From positions 4,278,001 to 4,342,000 of the forward strand of contig NZ_CP130945.1 of the NCBI RefSeq assembly GCF_050389805.1: a stretch of DNA of 64,000 nt, in the 5' to 3' direction. Positions within the stretch are counted from its first letter, which is position 1. Every line of letters begins with the position of its first letter. Positions 41,125 to 50,607 of the stretch are shown here, one piece after another. The notes under the pieces were generated by a model. It saw only the letters and a program-made list of their open reading frames with translations. It did no database searches and had not been told where the DNA came from. The position numbers were made by a program, and so were the translations under genes. Origin of the DNA: Bacillus_BD sp050389805. Lineage in GTDB: Bacteria > Bacillota > Bacilli > Bacillales > Cytobacillaceae.

Positions 41125-41982
41125 TTACGCTTGGTTACCAGATCCAAAGATTGCGATTTTTTCTAGTACGACTGCTTTGATTGCGTCACGGCCTGGTTGC
41201 ATGTATTTACGTGGATCATATACGTCTGTTTTCTCAGCTAATACTTCGCGAACACGTTTTGTGAAAGCCATTTGGTTTTCTGTATTTACATTAATTTTAG
41301 AAGTTCCTAATGAGATAGACTTTTTAATATCCTCTTCAGGGATCCCTGTTCCACCGTGTAGAACAAGTGGCATATTTGTAAGATTCTTGATTTCTTCCAT
41401 TTCCTTATAGCCTAGTTTTGGTTCACCTTTGTAAGGTCCGTGTACAGAACCTAATGCAGGAGCAAGGCAGTCGATACCAGTTTGATCAACAAGCTGCTTA
41501 CATTCTTGTGGATCTGCATAAATAACTCCATCTGCAACTACATCGTCTTCTTGCCCACCAACAGTTCCTAATTCAGCCTCAACAGATACACCGTTCGCAT
41601 GCGCATATTCAACCACTTTTTTAGTGATTTCGATGTTTTCCTCAAATGGGTGGTGAGAGGCATCGATCATAACAGATGTAAATCCTGCATCAATGGCTTC
41701 CTTACATTTATCAAAAGAAGAACCATGGTCTAAATGAATTGCAACAGGAACGGTAATGTTCATGTCTTCTAAAAGTCCTTTGACCATCATCACGATTGTT
41801 TTAAATCCGCTCATGTGACGAGCCGCACCTTCTGAAACACCTAAAATCACAGGTGATTTCGCTTCTTCTGCTGCAGCTAGAATCGCTTGTGTCCATTCAA
41901 GGTTGTTAATATTGAATTGACCTACCGCATATTTATTTTCTAAAGCTTTGTTTAACATTTCAGTCATTGAAACTAATGGCAT
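41125..41982 (-). CDS. fbaA: Class II fructose-bisphosphate aldolase
   Basis: A 285-residue zinc aldolase nearly superposable on B. subtilis FbaA: GYAVGQFN-like start, HLDHGSSF (zinc and catalytic Asp), IDASHHPFEEN, GGQEDDV, GSVHGPYKG and HGGTGI, NVNTENQ. It splits fructose-1,6-bisphosphate in glycolysis. Ribosome site GAGGAGGAAACAC. It stands apart from spo0F, its neighbour in B. subtilis. Confidence 0.96.
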   Translation of the reverse strand: MPLVSMTEMLNKALENKYAVGQFNINNLEWTQAILAAAEEAKSPVILGVSEGAARHMSGFKTIVMMVKGLLEDMNITVPVAIHLDHGSSFDKCKEAIDAGFTSVMIDASHHPFEENIEITKKVVEYAHANGVSVEAELGTVGGQEDDVVADGVIYADPQECKQLVDQTGIDCLAPALGSVHGPYKGEPKLGYKEMEEIKNLTNMPLVLHGGTGIPEEDIKKSISLGTSKINVNTENQMAFTKRVREVLAEKTDVYDPRKYMQPGRDAIKAVVLEKIAIFGSGNQA

Positions 41983-42180
41983 ATTGTGTTTCCTCCTCTT
42001 TGAAATAAGTACTTTACCACTGTGCAGTCTTTTACCGATAAAATAGATCTCATGTATAAATTTATGCCTATATTATGTAAGATAACCACTGCTATATTAT
42101 ATATGAAAAAAAGTTTTTTTTCATAAAAATCCAATATAAAAGGATAGACTATGCTGAATGTTCAACATTTGGACACTTTT

Positions 42181-42291
42181 ATGAAACATGGGGACGGTTC
42201 TTCGTGTTTCACTAATGGTGACTATTTTTTAAAAACAAGGGGCTCAAAATATTGAATGAAACATTTAGAACCGTCCCCTTGTTTCATTGAA
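42181..42291. repeat. Inverted pair of GGGACGGTTC repeats (family B)
   Basis: GAAACATGGGGACGGTTC then TTCGTGTTTCAC (42181-42211) faces GAACCGTCCCCTTGTTTCAT (42272-42291), 60 bp apart. Both lie in the 350-bp gap between fbaA and nat, which holds nothing else but the fbaA upstream region. Confidence 0.8.
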
Positions 42292-42334
42292 ATGGACTGT
42301 TAAAAGTTGTAGATTAAAAACAGAAGGTGATTAA

Positions 42335-43096
42335 ATGGACATTGAAAAATATTTGGATCGTATCGATGCTGTTAAGATAAATGAGCCTACACTTGACTAT
42401 CTTGCTCATATACAGAAACAGCACGTATTATGTGTACCTTTTGAGAATGTAGATATTATTCGTAAAAAACGTCTGTCATTAAATGTTGATGCGCTTTATC
42501 AAAAATTAGTGATTGAAAGACATGGAGGTGTGTGTTACGAGTTAAACGGTTCATTTTTCCATCTACTAGAGGAGCTTGGATTTAGACCTTATTTAATGGC
42601 TGGAACTGTGTATGCAGGAAATGGCAAGTGGGCGTTTGAAAACACGCATATGTTCATCATCGTTCCCGTCGATGGCGAGGAATATTTAGTAGACGTTGGG
42701 TTCGGCGGGAATTGTCCGAGACTTCCAGTCCCCTTCAGCGGTGAAGAAGTGATCGATACGGATGGAATTTATCGAGTGAAAAAAGAGGAAGCTGTTTCAC
42801 TTTATTATTTACAGAAAAAATCTAGTGATGAGTGGGAAACGTTGTATCGATTTGAACCACCAACGCCGGATAAATGGACTTTTGAAACCATTCAACCGAT
42901 CTGTGTTTGGACGGAAACCTCTCCTGATTCGAAGTTTAACAAGATCTATTTTTTGTCACGAGTAACGGAAGATGGTCGAATTACGTTATCTGGTGACACG
43001 TTGACGATTGTTAATGGTAGCGAAAAGGTAAAGGAAAAAGTGGAAGATTGTGAGATTAGTGAGGTTGCTCGCCGATATTTTGGGTTGGAGATCTGA
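42335..43096 (+). CDS. nat: Arylamine N-acetyltransferase
   Basis: A 253-residue enzyme with the full catalytic triad: Cys67 in RHGGVCYELN, His105 in NTHMFI and Asp120 in LVDVGFGG. It transfers acetyl groups from acetyl-CoA to aromatic amines and hydrazines. VPFENVDI near residue 35 is another family block. Ribosome site AGAAGGTG. Alone, with a terminator after it. Confidence 0.93.
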   Translation: MDIEKYLDRIDAVKINEPTLDYLAHIQKQHVLCVPFENVDIIRKKRLSLNVDALYQKLVIERHGGVCYELNGSFFHLLEELGFRPYLMAGTVYAGNGKWAFENTHMFIIVPVDGEEYLVDVGFGGNCPRLPVPFSGEEVIDTDGIYRVKKEEAVSLYYLQKKSSDEWETLYRFEPPTPDKWTFETIQPICVWTETSPDSKFNKIYFLSRVTEDGRITLSGDTLTIVNGSEKVKEKVEDCEISEVARRYFGLEI

Positions 43097-43115
43097 TTTC
43101 GTAATAAGTAAATTC

Positions 43116-43154
43116 AAAAAACACATGGAGTTAAACTACTCTATGTGTTTTTTA
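43116..43154 (+). terminator. nat terminator
   Basis: AACACATGGAGT and ACTCTATGTGTT form a stem with one mismatch around TAAACT, followed by T6. Confidence 0.85.
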
Positions 43155-43294
43155 ATAGATTGCAACATTATCTATATTTTTTATGAATAAACTAAAACAT
43201 ATATTCTCAATACATTCTATTGTAATCCGATAAAATTAGTTGTATTTTATTATTAACGGAATATTTTAACTTATGAGTGGAGGTTATGTTAATA

Positions 43295-43822
43295 ATGGAC
43301 GTATTTGAGGCGATTCAAAACAGACGGGAAGTCACGAAATATCTGGATAAACCCATTCCAAAGGATCAATTAGAACAAATCCTAAATGCTGGATACTTAG
43401 CTCCAGCTGGTAATAATCTTCCATCAAGAGAATTCATATTAGTGCAAAAACCTGAAATTTTACAACATTTATCAAAGGCTACTCCCTTTATGCCTTGGTT
43501 AGAGGGTGCACAAGCAGCCATTGTGATTACAGGACGACCTGAAGTGAGTAAATACTGGCTTCAAGATGCTTCAATTGCTAGCGGATTTATTTGGTTACAA
43601 TCAACGGAATTTGGACTAGGGGCAGCTTTTGGAGCCATCTATCATGCCGAGGATGCGGCAGAATCCGCAAAACGAGAAAACTATGTGTTGGAAGCACTCT
43701 CTATTCCGGAAGACAGACGCATAGTAGCCATCCTGGGACTGGGCTATCCAGAAGAACAACCACCAGCAAAAGCACAGTTACCAAGAGAAACGATTATTCA
43801 TTACGACCAATTTCAAAAATAA
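43295..43822 (+). CDS. Nitroreductase family protein
   Basis: A 175-residue FMN enzyme. Phosphate-binding NRREVTKYLDKPI at the start, LAPAGNNLPSREFI, and LGLGYPEEQ near the end are family blocks. Such enzymes use NAD(P)H to reduce nitro groups or quinones. ATG 43295 has GGAGG eleven bases upstream; earlier in-frame starts are too close to that site. A family A palindrome follows seven bases after the stop. Confidence 0.88.
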   Translation: MDVFEAIQNRREVTKYLDKPIPKDQLEQILNAGYLAPAGNNLPSREFILVQKPEILQHLSKATPFMPWLEGAQAAIVITGRPEVSKYWLQDASIASGFIWLQSTEFGLGAAFGAIYHAEDAAESAKRENYVLEALSIPEDRRIVAILGLGYPEEQPPAKAQLPRETIIHYDQFQK

Positions 43823-43829
43823 TTCTTCC

Positions 43830-43866
43830 ACAAAATGGGTGGTGCCTGGCACCACCCATTTTGTGC
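43830..43866. repeat. Palindromic repeat family A, long single form
   Basis: CACAAAATGGGT, core GGTGCCTGGCACC, ACCCATTTTGTG: a 37-bp perfect palindrome after the nitroreductase gene. Confidence 0.88.
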
Positions 43867-44032
43867 AGGAACCATCCATTTTTTTCCAAACCCTTATTTT
43901 TTCCTTCTCCTCTGTCCCCTCCCTTGTTCTACAATTCTTGACATAATCTTGACATTTCCTAATAAAGTTCTGGAAATGCATGGGCTATGATAAAGGTGTA
44001 AGAAGAAGACGTCCTTATAGGAGATGATTAAT

Positions 44033-44605
44033 ATGAAATGGAAATTAGTAGTATTAGGTGGAGCTTTGGTCGGAACCTTTACATTAGGGGCTATGTTTTC
44101 TCCAATCGGACAACCGGAAGCAGGCATCAATGAAGGGACTCCAGCTATGATTCAAACAGTGACGAACGGAAATACCTCCCAACAACTAAACGATTCCGAT
44201 ATCTGCCCTGTTTCAGGTCAAGAAATGGGAAGCGGCGCTGGAATGGGCTATCATTTTGCCGGTTCCTTGTCAACCGTCATCGCTGAAGCCTTCAATATCA
44301 GTGTCGAAGAACTACAAACTGCTCGTAGTGAGGGCAAATCCGTTGCAGACTTAGCGAAAGAAAAGAATGTGTCACTCGATGAATTGAAGACGAAAGTGTT
44401 GGAAGCTAGAAAGTCAGAACTCCAACAACTTGTATCAGATGGGTCCATCACCCAAGAACAAATGGATGACATGCTAGTGAATATGGAATCTAGGATTGCT
44501 TCTGCTCTTGAAAATAACGGATTCGGATTTAATCATGGACATATGAATGGCCGTGGTGGAATGGGAAATGGTCATATGAATCGTGGAAATATGTCTTTTT
44601 ATTAA
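44033..44605 (+). CDS. Secreted Met/His-rich protein, YckD/DUF2680-like
   Basis: A 190-residue protein with an N-terminal export helix (about 5-24). Middle (80-160): FNISVEELQTARSEGKSVAD and a helix pair like the YckD-type domain. Tail (168-190) is rich in His, Met, Gly and Asn (HGHMNGRGGMGNGHMN), suited to metal such as Cu(I). CPVSGQEMGSG around 60 adds a Cys. ATG 44033 lies nine bases after AGGAG. It is directly upstream of a two-component system whose sensor carries a similar tract; co-function is inferred. Promoter candidate TTGACA..AATAAA near 43938. Confidence 0.7.
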   Translation: MKWKLVVLGGALVGTFTLGAMFSPIGQPEAGINEGTPAMIQTVTNGNTSQQLNDSDICPVSGQEMGSGAGMGYHFAGSLSTVIAEAFNISVEELQTARSEGKSVADLAKEKNVSLDELKTKVLEARKSELQQLVSDGSITQEQMDDMLVNMESRIASALENNGFGFNHGHMNGRGGMGNGHMNRGNMSFY

Positions 44606-44612
44606 ATCACAA

Positions 44613-44645
44613 TGAGCTCTGAAGCAAACCTTCAGGGCTTTTTTT
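44613..44645 (+). terminator. Terminator after Met/His-rich gene
   Basis: AGCTCTGAAG and CTTCAGGGCT pair around CAAAC with T7 next. The response regulator gene follows 50 bp later with a possible separate start (TATAAT near 44664). Confidence 0.83.
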
Positions 44646-44696
44646 ACAGAAAAAAAGAAATGGTATAATAAAAGAATAAGATTGGAGGTCATGCTC

Positions 44697-45392
44697 GTGG
44701 GAAAAGTCGTTGCCATTATTGATGATGAAAGCAAAATCCGTGATACCATTAAGTCCTATTTACAGAACGAAGGGTTTGACACGGTTGAAGGGGATGATGG
44801 TGTCGCAGCTGTCAAACTTGTAAAAAATCAAACTGTGGACCTCATTTTATTAGACGTGATGATGCCAAATATGGATGGCTTTCAAGCTTTACGCGAAATC
44901 CGCTCCATTAGTAGAAAAATGCCCATCATTATGCTGACAGCCAAATCCGAGGAAATCGATAAACTGCTCGGACTTGAAATGGGTGCCGATGATTACATCA
45001 CAAAACCTTTCAGTATGCGTGAGCTGGTCGCAAGAATTAAAACCGTTTTACGTAGAAGTGAGCCCGATTCCACGGAAGATCCTGATGAACTCATTATCAG
45101 AGGACCGATTGAAATCAATCTCAATACATATGAAGTGAAACTAAACGGTACACTCCTTAGTTTAACACCGACAGAATATAAGATTCTTGTTACCCTAGCA
45201 CAGAAACCAGGTCGTGTTTACAGCCGTTTGCAATTAATGAATAGTGCGATGGGAGAAGCCTTCGCCAACTATGAACGTTCGATTGATACACATGTTAGTA
45301 ACCTTCGGAAAAAGGTAGAGAAAGACCCTGCACACCCTGAGTTCATTCATACTGTTTATGGGATTGGATATCGCTTCGGAGAAAACACATGA
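44697..45392 (+). CDS. OmpR family response regulator
   Basis: A 231-residue regulator. Receiver with acidic DD (9-10), phosphoacceptor Asp53 in LLDVMMPNMDG, TAKSEE and KPFSMREL; C-terminal winged helix ending VYGIGYRFG. GTG at 44697 is chosen, GGAGG eight bases upstream; ATG at 44691 is only two bases from the site. Overlaps the kinase gene by four bases. Confidence 0.92.
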   Translation: MGKVVAIIDDESKIRDTIKSYLQNEGFDTVEGDDGVAAVKLVKNQTVDLILLDVMMPNMDGFQALREIRSISRKMPIIMLTAKSEEIDKLLGLEMGADDYITKPFSMRELVARIKTVLRRSEPDSTEDPDELIIRGPIEINLNTYEVKLNGTLLSLTPTEYKILVTLAQKPGRVYSRLQLMNSAMGEAFANYERSIDTHVSNLRKKVEKDPAHPEFIHTVYGIGYRFGENT

Positions 45393-46789
45393 AACTTCAA
45401 ACCAAACTGACCATTGCTTTTATTTCGATTGTGTTACTGATGGGACTGAGCCAATCCATTTTTTTACAATCCAAAATACAAGATACCTTTCAAAACTATC
45501 TCGACCGGCAAAATATCGGATACCTAGAAAGAATGAAGCAAAACCTCACTCTTTTTTATGAAGAAACCGGATCTTGGGAAAATGTCCAACAGGTTTATTT
45601 TAACGAATTCACAGGAAATGAACACGGGATGATGATGCGTGGAAATATGAATAGCATGAACATGCATTTGCCGAGCGCCGACCTCCTTCTCCTAGACACC
45701 CGTGGCACCGTGATTGCCGATACAACTGGCACGAGAAATGGAGAATCGAGTACAAATTTTAATGGAAAAAAGTCGGATATCACCATCGATGGAAAAAAAG
45801 TAGGAACGCTCCTCCTCTATCAATCAGGTCTCCAAAGCCTTGAAAAGGAGTTTATTCTTTCTTCTAATCTTGCCATTATCAATACCAGTATCATCGCGGC
45901 TCTGATTGCTGTTCTTCTGAGTATCTGGATCACTAAAAAAATTACAAAACCATTAAAAGAACTCACCAAAAGAACGAAGCAAATTACCCGTGGGGAAAAA
46001 TGGACACCTGTGACCATTTCGACAAAAGATGAATGGCAGGAACTAGGAGATGCATACAATGAAATGGCCGTTCAACTTGCGAAAAATGAAGAAGTCAGAC
46101 AAACCCTTGTAGCTGATGTCGCACACGAATTACGAACGCCACTGACGATTCTTCAAGGAGAATTAGAATCGATTCAAGAAGGTGTCAAACAACCAAATGA
46201 AGAAGTGATTCTAAAATTAATCGACGAGGTTTACCGCTTAAAACGATTAGTAAATGACCTGCAGCAATTGAGTTTGGCAGAAGCGGGGAAACTTCCACTC
46301 CATAAACATCCCGTACAAATCAAAGAACTCATCGAGCGAATCTGTGGAAATTTTCAATGGCTTGCCGATGAGAAACAGATTTCATTACGCTATGATCAAA
46401 TCTCTGAAGATGTTTGGCTAGAAATAGACCCCGATCGCATCACACAAGTGGTTGTTAATCTCGTTGGAAATGCGCTTCGACATACACCCAATCATGGATT
46501 AGTCGAGATCACAGGTTACGAGGGTGACGACTCTTTTATTTTAAAAGTATCAGATAACGGTCCAGGAATCCCAAAAGATACCCTGCCCTTTATTTTTGAG
46601 CGTTTTTACAAACGAGACCTATCAAGGTCGCGTTCCGAAAGTGGTACGGGACTTGGACTTTCCATTGCCAAAGGATATGTGGAAGCACACGGGGGAACCA
46701 TCGCTGTTGACAGTGAAATCAATAAAGGGACCACTTTCACGGTTGTACTCCCCTCAAAACTAGAACACAAAAAGGATGAGGAGCCATAA
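45389..46789 (+). CDS. Sensor histidine kinase with Met/His-rich outside domain
   Basis: A 466-residue kinase. Membrane helix 1 (8-27), outside domain (28-157), helix 2 (158-180), HAMP (181-235), His246 in VAHELRTPL, N box VVNLVGNALRHTPN, ATP lid DNGPGIP and GLGLSIAKG. The outside part has a Met/His tract (NEHGMMMRGNMNSMNMH, 77-93), fit to bind Cu(I) or Ag(I), though such binding is inference. It pairs with the regulator at 44697. Its stop sits inside the terminator hairpin. Confidence 0.9.
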   Translation: MKLQTKLTIAFISIVLLMGLSQSIFLQSKIQDTFQNYLDRQNIGYLERMKQNLTLFYEETGSWENVQQVYFNEFTGNEHGMMMRGNMNSMNMHLPSADLLLLDTRGTVIADTTGTRNGESSTNFNGKKSDITIDGKKVGTLLLYQSGLQSLEKEFILSSNLAIINTSIIAALIAVLLSIWITKKITKPLKELTKRTKQITRGEKWTPVTISTKDEWQELGDAYNEMAVQLAKNEEVRQTLVADVAHELRTPLTILQGELESIQEGVKQPNEEVILKLIDEVYRLKRLVNDLQQLSLAEAGKLPLHKHPVQIKELIERICGNFQWLADEKQISLRYDQISEDVWLEIDPDRITQVVVNLVGNALRHTPNHGLVEITGYEGDDSFILKVSDNGPGIPKDTLPFIFERFYKRDLSRSRSESGTGLGLSIAKGYVEAHGGTIAVDSEINKGTTFTVVLPSKLEHKKDEEP

Positions 46790-46806
46790 ACGGTCTCATC
46801 CTTTTC
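46769..46806 (+). terminator. Terminator spanning the kinase stop codon
   Basis: AAAAAGGATGAG and CTCATCCTTTT form the stem; the TAA at 46787-46789 is in the loop, so the hairpin forms within the last codons. Confidence 0.78.
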
Positions 46807-46813
46807 CAATTTG

Positions 46814-46840
46814 TGGTAGGTGCCTGACACCTTCCTTTTT
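46814..46840. repeat. Palindromic repeat family A, worn single form
   Basis: GTAGGTGCCTGACACCTTCC then a T run on the plus strand, between the convergent kinase and rbsB genes. Confidence 0.78.
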
Positions 46841-46848
46841 TTGGGGAA

Positions 46849-47760
46849 TTATTCTTTTGTCTTCAATTCCAATGGAACTTTAATGATTTCTTCAAGTTTT
46901 TCACCATTTAGGATTTGTTCGGCGGCTTTGACTGCCTCTTCGCCCATTAGTGCTGGCTGTTGGGCTACGGTTGCAGTGAGTTGTCCAAGTTCTACGGATT
47001 TGATGGCATCTTCTGTGCCGTCAAATCCAACGACGACCACGTCTTGACCTGCTGCTTTGATGGCTTCAATCGCACCTAACGCCATTTCATCATTGTGCGC
47101 AAATACCGCTTGTACTCCACTTGTCCCTTGAAGGGTATTTTCCATAACGGTTAGACCTTTCGTTCGATCAAAGTCTGCCGGTTGGCTAGCCACCACTTCA
47201 AGTTTACTTTCTGCGATATTGTGGAAGCCTTCTCCACGTTCACGGGTTGCAGATGCTCCTGGTACCCCTTGCAATTCAACAACTTTTGCATTTTCACCGA
47301 CCTTTTCAACGATAAAGTTAGCTGCCATTTCACCACCTGATACGTTATCAGACGTAATTAATGTTTCCACTTCCCCATTATCTGCAGAACGGTCAATCGT
47401 AATAACCGGGATCCCTGCACTGTTTGCTGATTGAACAGCAGAGGATACTGCAGCTGAATCAGTTGGGTTAATTAATAACACATCAACACCCTGTTGGATT
47501 AAATCTTCAATTCCACTGATTTCTTTGGAAGCATCGTTTTGCGCATTGACTTCAATGACTTCCATTCCTTTCGCTTTAGCTTCCTCGACAATCGCATCAC
47601 GCAATGATACGAAGAATGGATTATCTAAAGTTGATACGCTCAACCCGATTTTAATATTTTCATTTCCTCCAGATGAGTTATTCACTAATGGACTTTCCAT
47701 TGAACAGGCACTAAGAAAAATCATTGTCAACGTAACGAGTATTGCTAGTATTTTCTTCAT
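46849..47760 (-). CDS. rbsB: Ribose ABC transporter, substrate-binding lipoprotein
   Basis: A 303-residue lipoprotein: signal with lipobox LSAC (Cys19), then a sugar-binding fold starting IKIGLSVSTLDNPFFVSL and containing INPTDSAAVSSAV, ITIDRSAD, AHNDEMALGA and VGFDGTEDA, the ribose-binding pattern. Last gene of the rbs operon, 12 bp after rbsC. Confidence 0.95.
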   Translation of the reverse strand: MKKILAILVTLTMIFLSACSMESPLVNNSSGGNENIKIGLSVSTLDNPFFVSLRDAIVEEAKAKGMEVIEVNAQNDASKEISGIEDLIQQGVDVLLINPTDSAAVSSAVQSANSAGIPVITIDRSADNGEVETLITSDNVSGGEMAANFIVEKVGENAKVVELQGVPGASATRERGEGFHNIAESKLEVVASQPADFDRTKGLTVMENTLQGTSGVQAVFAHNDEMALGAIEAIKAAGQDVVVVGFDGTEDAIKSVELGQLTATVAQQPALMGEEAVKAAEQILNGEKLEEIIKVPLELKTKE

Positions 47761-47772
47761 ATTCTCACCCCA

Positions 47773-48714
47773 TTAAGATTTCTTTCGATCAAGTAATACA
47801 GCAATTAGGATTACGACACCTTTGACCACTTGTTGATAGAATGATGAAATTCCTAACAAGTTCATTCCGTTATTTAAAATTCCGATTACTAATACCCCGA
47901 TTAATGTTCCCGTAATCCGTCCTTTACCTCCAGCAAGACTTGTACCCCCTAATACAACGGCAGCAATCGCATCCATTTCATAAGCTTGTCCAGCTGTTGG
48001 TTGAGCGGAATTCAGACGAGAAGTTAAAATCATACCTGCTAACGCTGCTAACATCCCACTGATGGAGTATATCCAAATTTTAACCCGGTTTGTTTTGATC
48101 CCTGAAATAATGGCAGCCTTTTCATTTCCACCAATCGCATAGGTTTGACGACCAAATGACATTTTATTAAGTAAAAACCATAGAGCAAAGAACGCAATAA
48201 TCATCGTTACAGCAGGTACTGGAATCGCTAAGAAATATCCTTTTCCAAACAATTGGAATGCGTATGAATCACCAAGACCTGTGATGGGCTTTCCTTCTGT
48301 AAACACAAGTGTTAAACCACGATAAACAGTCATCGTTGCTAATGTAACAATGAAAGGAGCTAGTTTTCCTTTCGAAATTAATACCCCATTAATCGCACCT
48401 AAGATCGCACCAATCAACGTTCCGATAATAACCGCAAGAATCGGATCAATTCCGGATACCATCATTCCAGCAGCCAGTGCACTAGATAGAGCGAGTATCG
48501 AACCGACTGATAAGTCAATTCCGCCGGTTAAAATAACAAACGTCATCCCAAAGGCAATGAGTCCATTAATAGAAATTTGTCTTAATAGATTCATTAGGTT
48601 GGCAGGATCTATAAAAGACGGATTTAAAACCGTTACGATTAAAATCAATGCCAATAAAGCGAATAGGGCTCCAAATTTATCTAAGATGGTTGAAAATCTT
48701 CCCGTTTTCATCAT
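47773..48714 (-). CDS. rbsC: Ribose ABC transporter permease
   Basis: A 313-residue membrane protein with about eight to ten hydrophobic segments, GLIAFGMTFVILTGGIDLSVG (family block near residue 50) split by loops, and VLGGTSLAGGKGRI near the end. It pairs with RbsA in ribose import. Its ATG overlaps the rbsA stop (ATGA); the second codon is also ATG. Confidence 0.95.
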   Translation of the reverse strand: MMKTGRFSTILDKFGALFALLALILIVTVLNPSFIDPANLMNLLRQISINGLIAFGMTFVILTGGIDLSVGSILALSSALAAGMMVSGIDPILAVIIGTLIGAILGAINGVLISKGKLAPFIVTLATMTVYRGLTLVFTEGKPITGLGDSYAFQLFGKGYFLAIPVPAVTMIIAFFALWFLLNKMSFGRQTYAIGGNEKAAIISGIKTNRVKIWIYSISGMLAALAGMILTSRLNSAQPTAGQAYEMDAIAAVVLGGTSLAGGKGRITGTLIGVLVIGILNNGMNLLGISSFYQQVVKGVVILIAVLLDRKKS

Positions 48715-50192
48715 TTTCCCCCCGTTGCATAAGTCATAATTTTTTCTTGCGTAGCTTCTTCTCTCGTTAACTCTCCTGTGATTTTCCCTTCATGAATAAC
48801 CAAAACCCGGTCACTCATCCCAAGTACTTCAGGAAGGTCAGAAGAGATCATAATAATCGCTAAACCACGTTCGGTAAGTTCGTTCATTAGATTATAGATT
48901 TCACGTTTAGCACCGACGTCGATTCCTCTTGTCGGTTCGTCCATAATCAACACTTTCGGACCTGTGCCAATCCATTTTGCAATGACGACCTTTTGTTGGT
49001 TCCCACCTGATAGATTGCCGGCAGCCAGTTCCCCAGACTGTGTTTTGATTTTTAAACGCTGAATCATTTTCTCGACAAATTGCTTTTCATCATCTGTTTT
49101 CATGATGCCTTTTGGTGCAAAACTTTCTAAGTTAGGTAAAGACATATTTTCACGAATTGAAAAATCAAGCACAAGTCCTTCGTCTTTCCGATCCTCTGTG
49201 ATAAAAGCAAGTCCGAATTTAACGGCATGAGATGGATTTTTTATCGTAACAGGTTTTCCATTGATCTTGATTTCTCCGCTATCTAGTGGATCCATTCCAA
49301 AGATCGAACGCATAATTTCGGTTCGTCCAGCTCCCATTAATCCAGAGACCCCTAAAATTTCTCCTTCTTTTACAGAAAAGTTAATATCCTGAAACGCACC
49401 TTTTCGTGTAAACCCTTCCACTTGTAGGACCGTTTCACCTAATTTTGGATGTCGATCCGGATATCGATCAGACAGTTCACGACCGACCATTTGCTTCACA
49501 ATTTCTTCAAAATTCGTTTCTTTAATTTGCGAGGTAGCAACGGAAACACCGTCACGCATCACAGTGATTCGATCACAGATTTCAAAGATTTCTTCCATTC
49601 GGTGTGAAATATACACGATGGATACGCCATTTGTGGTTAACTCTTTCATAATCACAAACAACTTTTCAATTTCACGGTCGGTTAAAGCTGAGGTTGGTTC
49701 ATCCATGATGATCACTTTAGCATCCATCATCAGTGCCTTGGCAATTTCAATCATTTGCTGTTCACCGACAGAAAGAGAACCCGCTTCCTTATCAAGCGGA
49801 ATGGTCAAGTCCAACCTGCTTAGGATGGCTTCAGCCTGTTTTTTCATTTCTTTCGTATTTAATTTTCCGAACGCGTTTGTGATTTCTTTGCCGATAAATA
49901 AGTTTTGTAAGACCGTCATTTGCGGCCAAATATTTAATTCTTGTCGAATGAAGGCAAGACCCGCTTTTTCAGCTTCCTTCGAATTTTTATAAAGGGTTTC
50001 CTTTTCATCAATCGTGATTTTCCCTTCGTCTTGATGAAAGAGCCCAGTTAAAATATTCATGATCGTAGATTTCCCTGCTCCATTTTCACCCATAAGCGCA
50101 TGGATTTCGCCAGGTTCAAGAGTAAAGTTCACCCCTTGTAACACCTTATTGGTACCAAAGGCCTTATGAATATTTTCCATGACAATTCTCAT
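48711..50192 (-). CDS. rbsA: Ribose ABC transporter ATPase, double cassette
   Basis: A 493-residue ATPase with two nucleotide-binding halves: Walker A GENGAGKST, signature LSVGEQQ and Walker B VIIMDEPT in the first; degenerate Walker A-like GLMGAGRTE, LSGGNQQ and VLIMDEPTRG in the second. ATG 50192 has AGAGGTGG eight bases upstream; the in-frame TTG/GTG further up is not needed. Between rbsD and rbsC. Confidence 0.95.
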   Translation of the reverse strand: MRIVMENIHKAFGTNKVLQGVNFTLEPGEIHALMGENGAGKSTIMNILTGLFHQDEGKITIDEKETLYKNSKEAEKAGLAFIRQELNIWPQMTVLQNLFIGKEITNAFGKLNTKEMKKQAEAILSRLDLTIPLDKEAGSLSVGEQQMIEIAKALMMDAKVIIMDEPTSALTDREIEKLFVIMKELTTNGVSIVYISHRMEEIFEICDRITVMRDGVSVATSQIKETNFEEIVKQMVGRELSDRYPDRHPKLGETVLQVEGFTRKGAFQDINFSVKEGEILGVSGLMGAGRTEIMRSIFGMDPLDSGEIKINGKPVTIKNPSHAVKFGLAFITEDRKDEGLVLDFSIRENMSLPNLESFAPKGIMKTDDEKQFVEKMIQRLKIKTQSGELAAGNLSGGNQQKVVIAKWIGTGPKVLIMDEPTRGIDVGAKREIYNLMNELTERGLAIIMISSDLPEVLGMSDRVLVIHEGKITGELTREEATQEKIMTYATGGK

Positions 50193-50213
50193 GATTTTCA
50201 CCACCTCTTTTAT

Positions 50214-50606
50214 TTAGAAAAAGACATTCGCTTGTAAAATACAGTTTGAGTAAGGAGTCGTTTCACCGGTACGAATAATTGCTTTTGCATTGACCGTCAT
50301 TTTTTTAAAATCCTCATGGGATAAAAATTCAATTTCCTGTGAAAAACGAGCTTTCATAAAATCATATTGTTCTGGATTCATATCCTTAATTTCAGAAGCT
50401 AGATAGATTTTTTCAATATGCATGTCGTCTGCGACAGATTCGGTGACCTCTTGATAGGAAGGGCTACCAGGTTTGAGTGCAAGGTCAATTTTTTTAACCC
50501 CTGCTGGTATCGGAAGTCCCGCATCACCAATGACAATAAAATCCGTATGCCCTAAATCAGCAAGTACTTTTGATATTTCACTATTTAAAATGCCGTGTTT
50601 CTTCAT
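50214..50606 (-). CDS. rbsD: D-ribose pyranase
   Basis: A 130-residue enzyme that converts beta-pyranose ribose to the furanose form for RbsK. HGILNSEISKVLADLGHTD with the catalytic His near residue 20, VIGDAGLPIP and the end ETTPYSNCILQANVFF are family blocks. ATG 50606 follows the rbsK TAA by one base; an in-frame extension of 30 residues overlapping rbsK was rejected. Confidence 0.95.
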   Translation of the reverse strand: MKKHGILNSEISKVLADLGHTDFIVIGDAGLPIPAGVKKIDLALKPGSPSYQEVTESVADDMHIEKIYLASEIKDMNPEQYDFMKARFSQEIEFLSHEDFKKMTVNAKAIIRTGETTPYSNCILQANVFF

Positions 50607-50607
50607 T

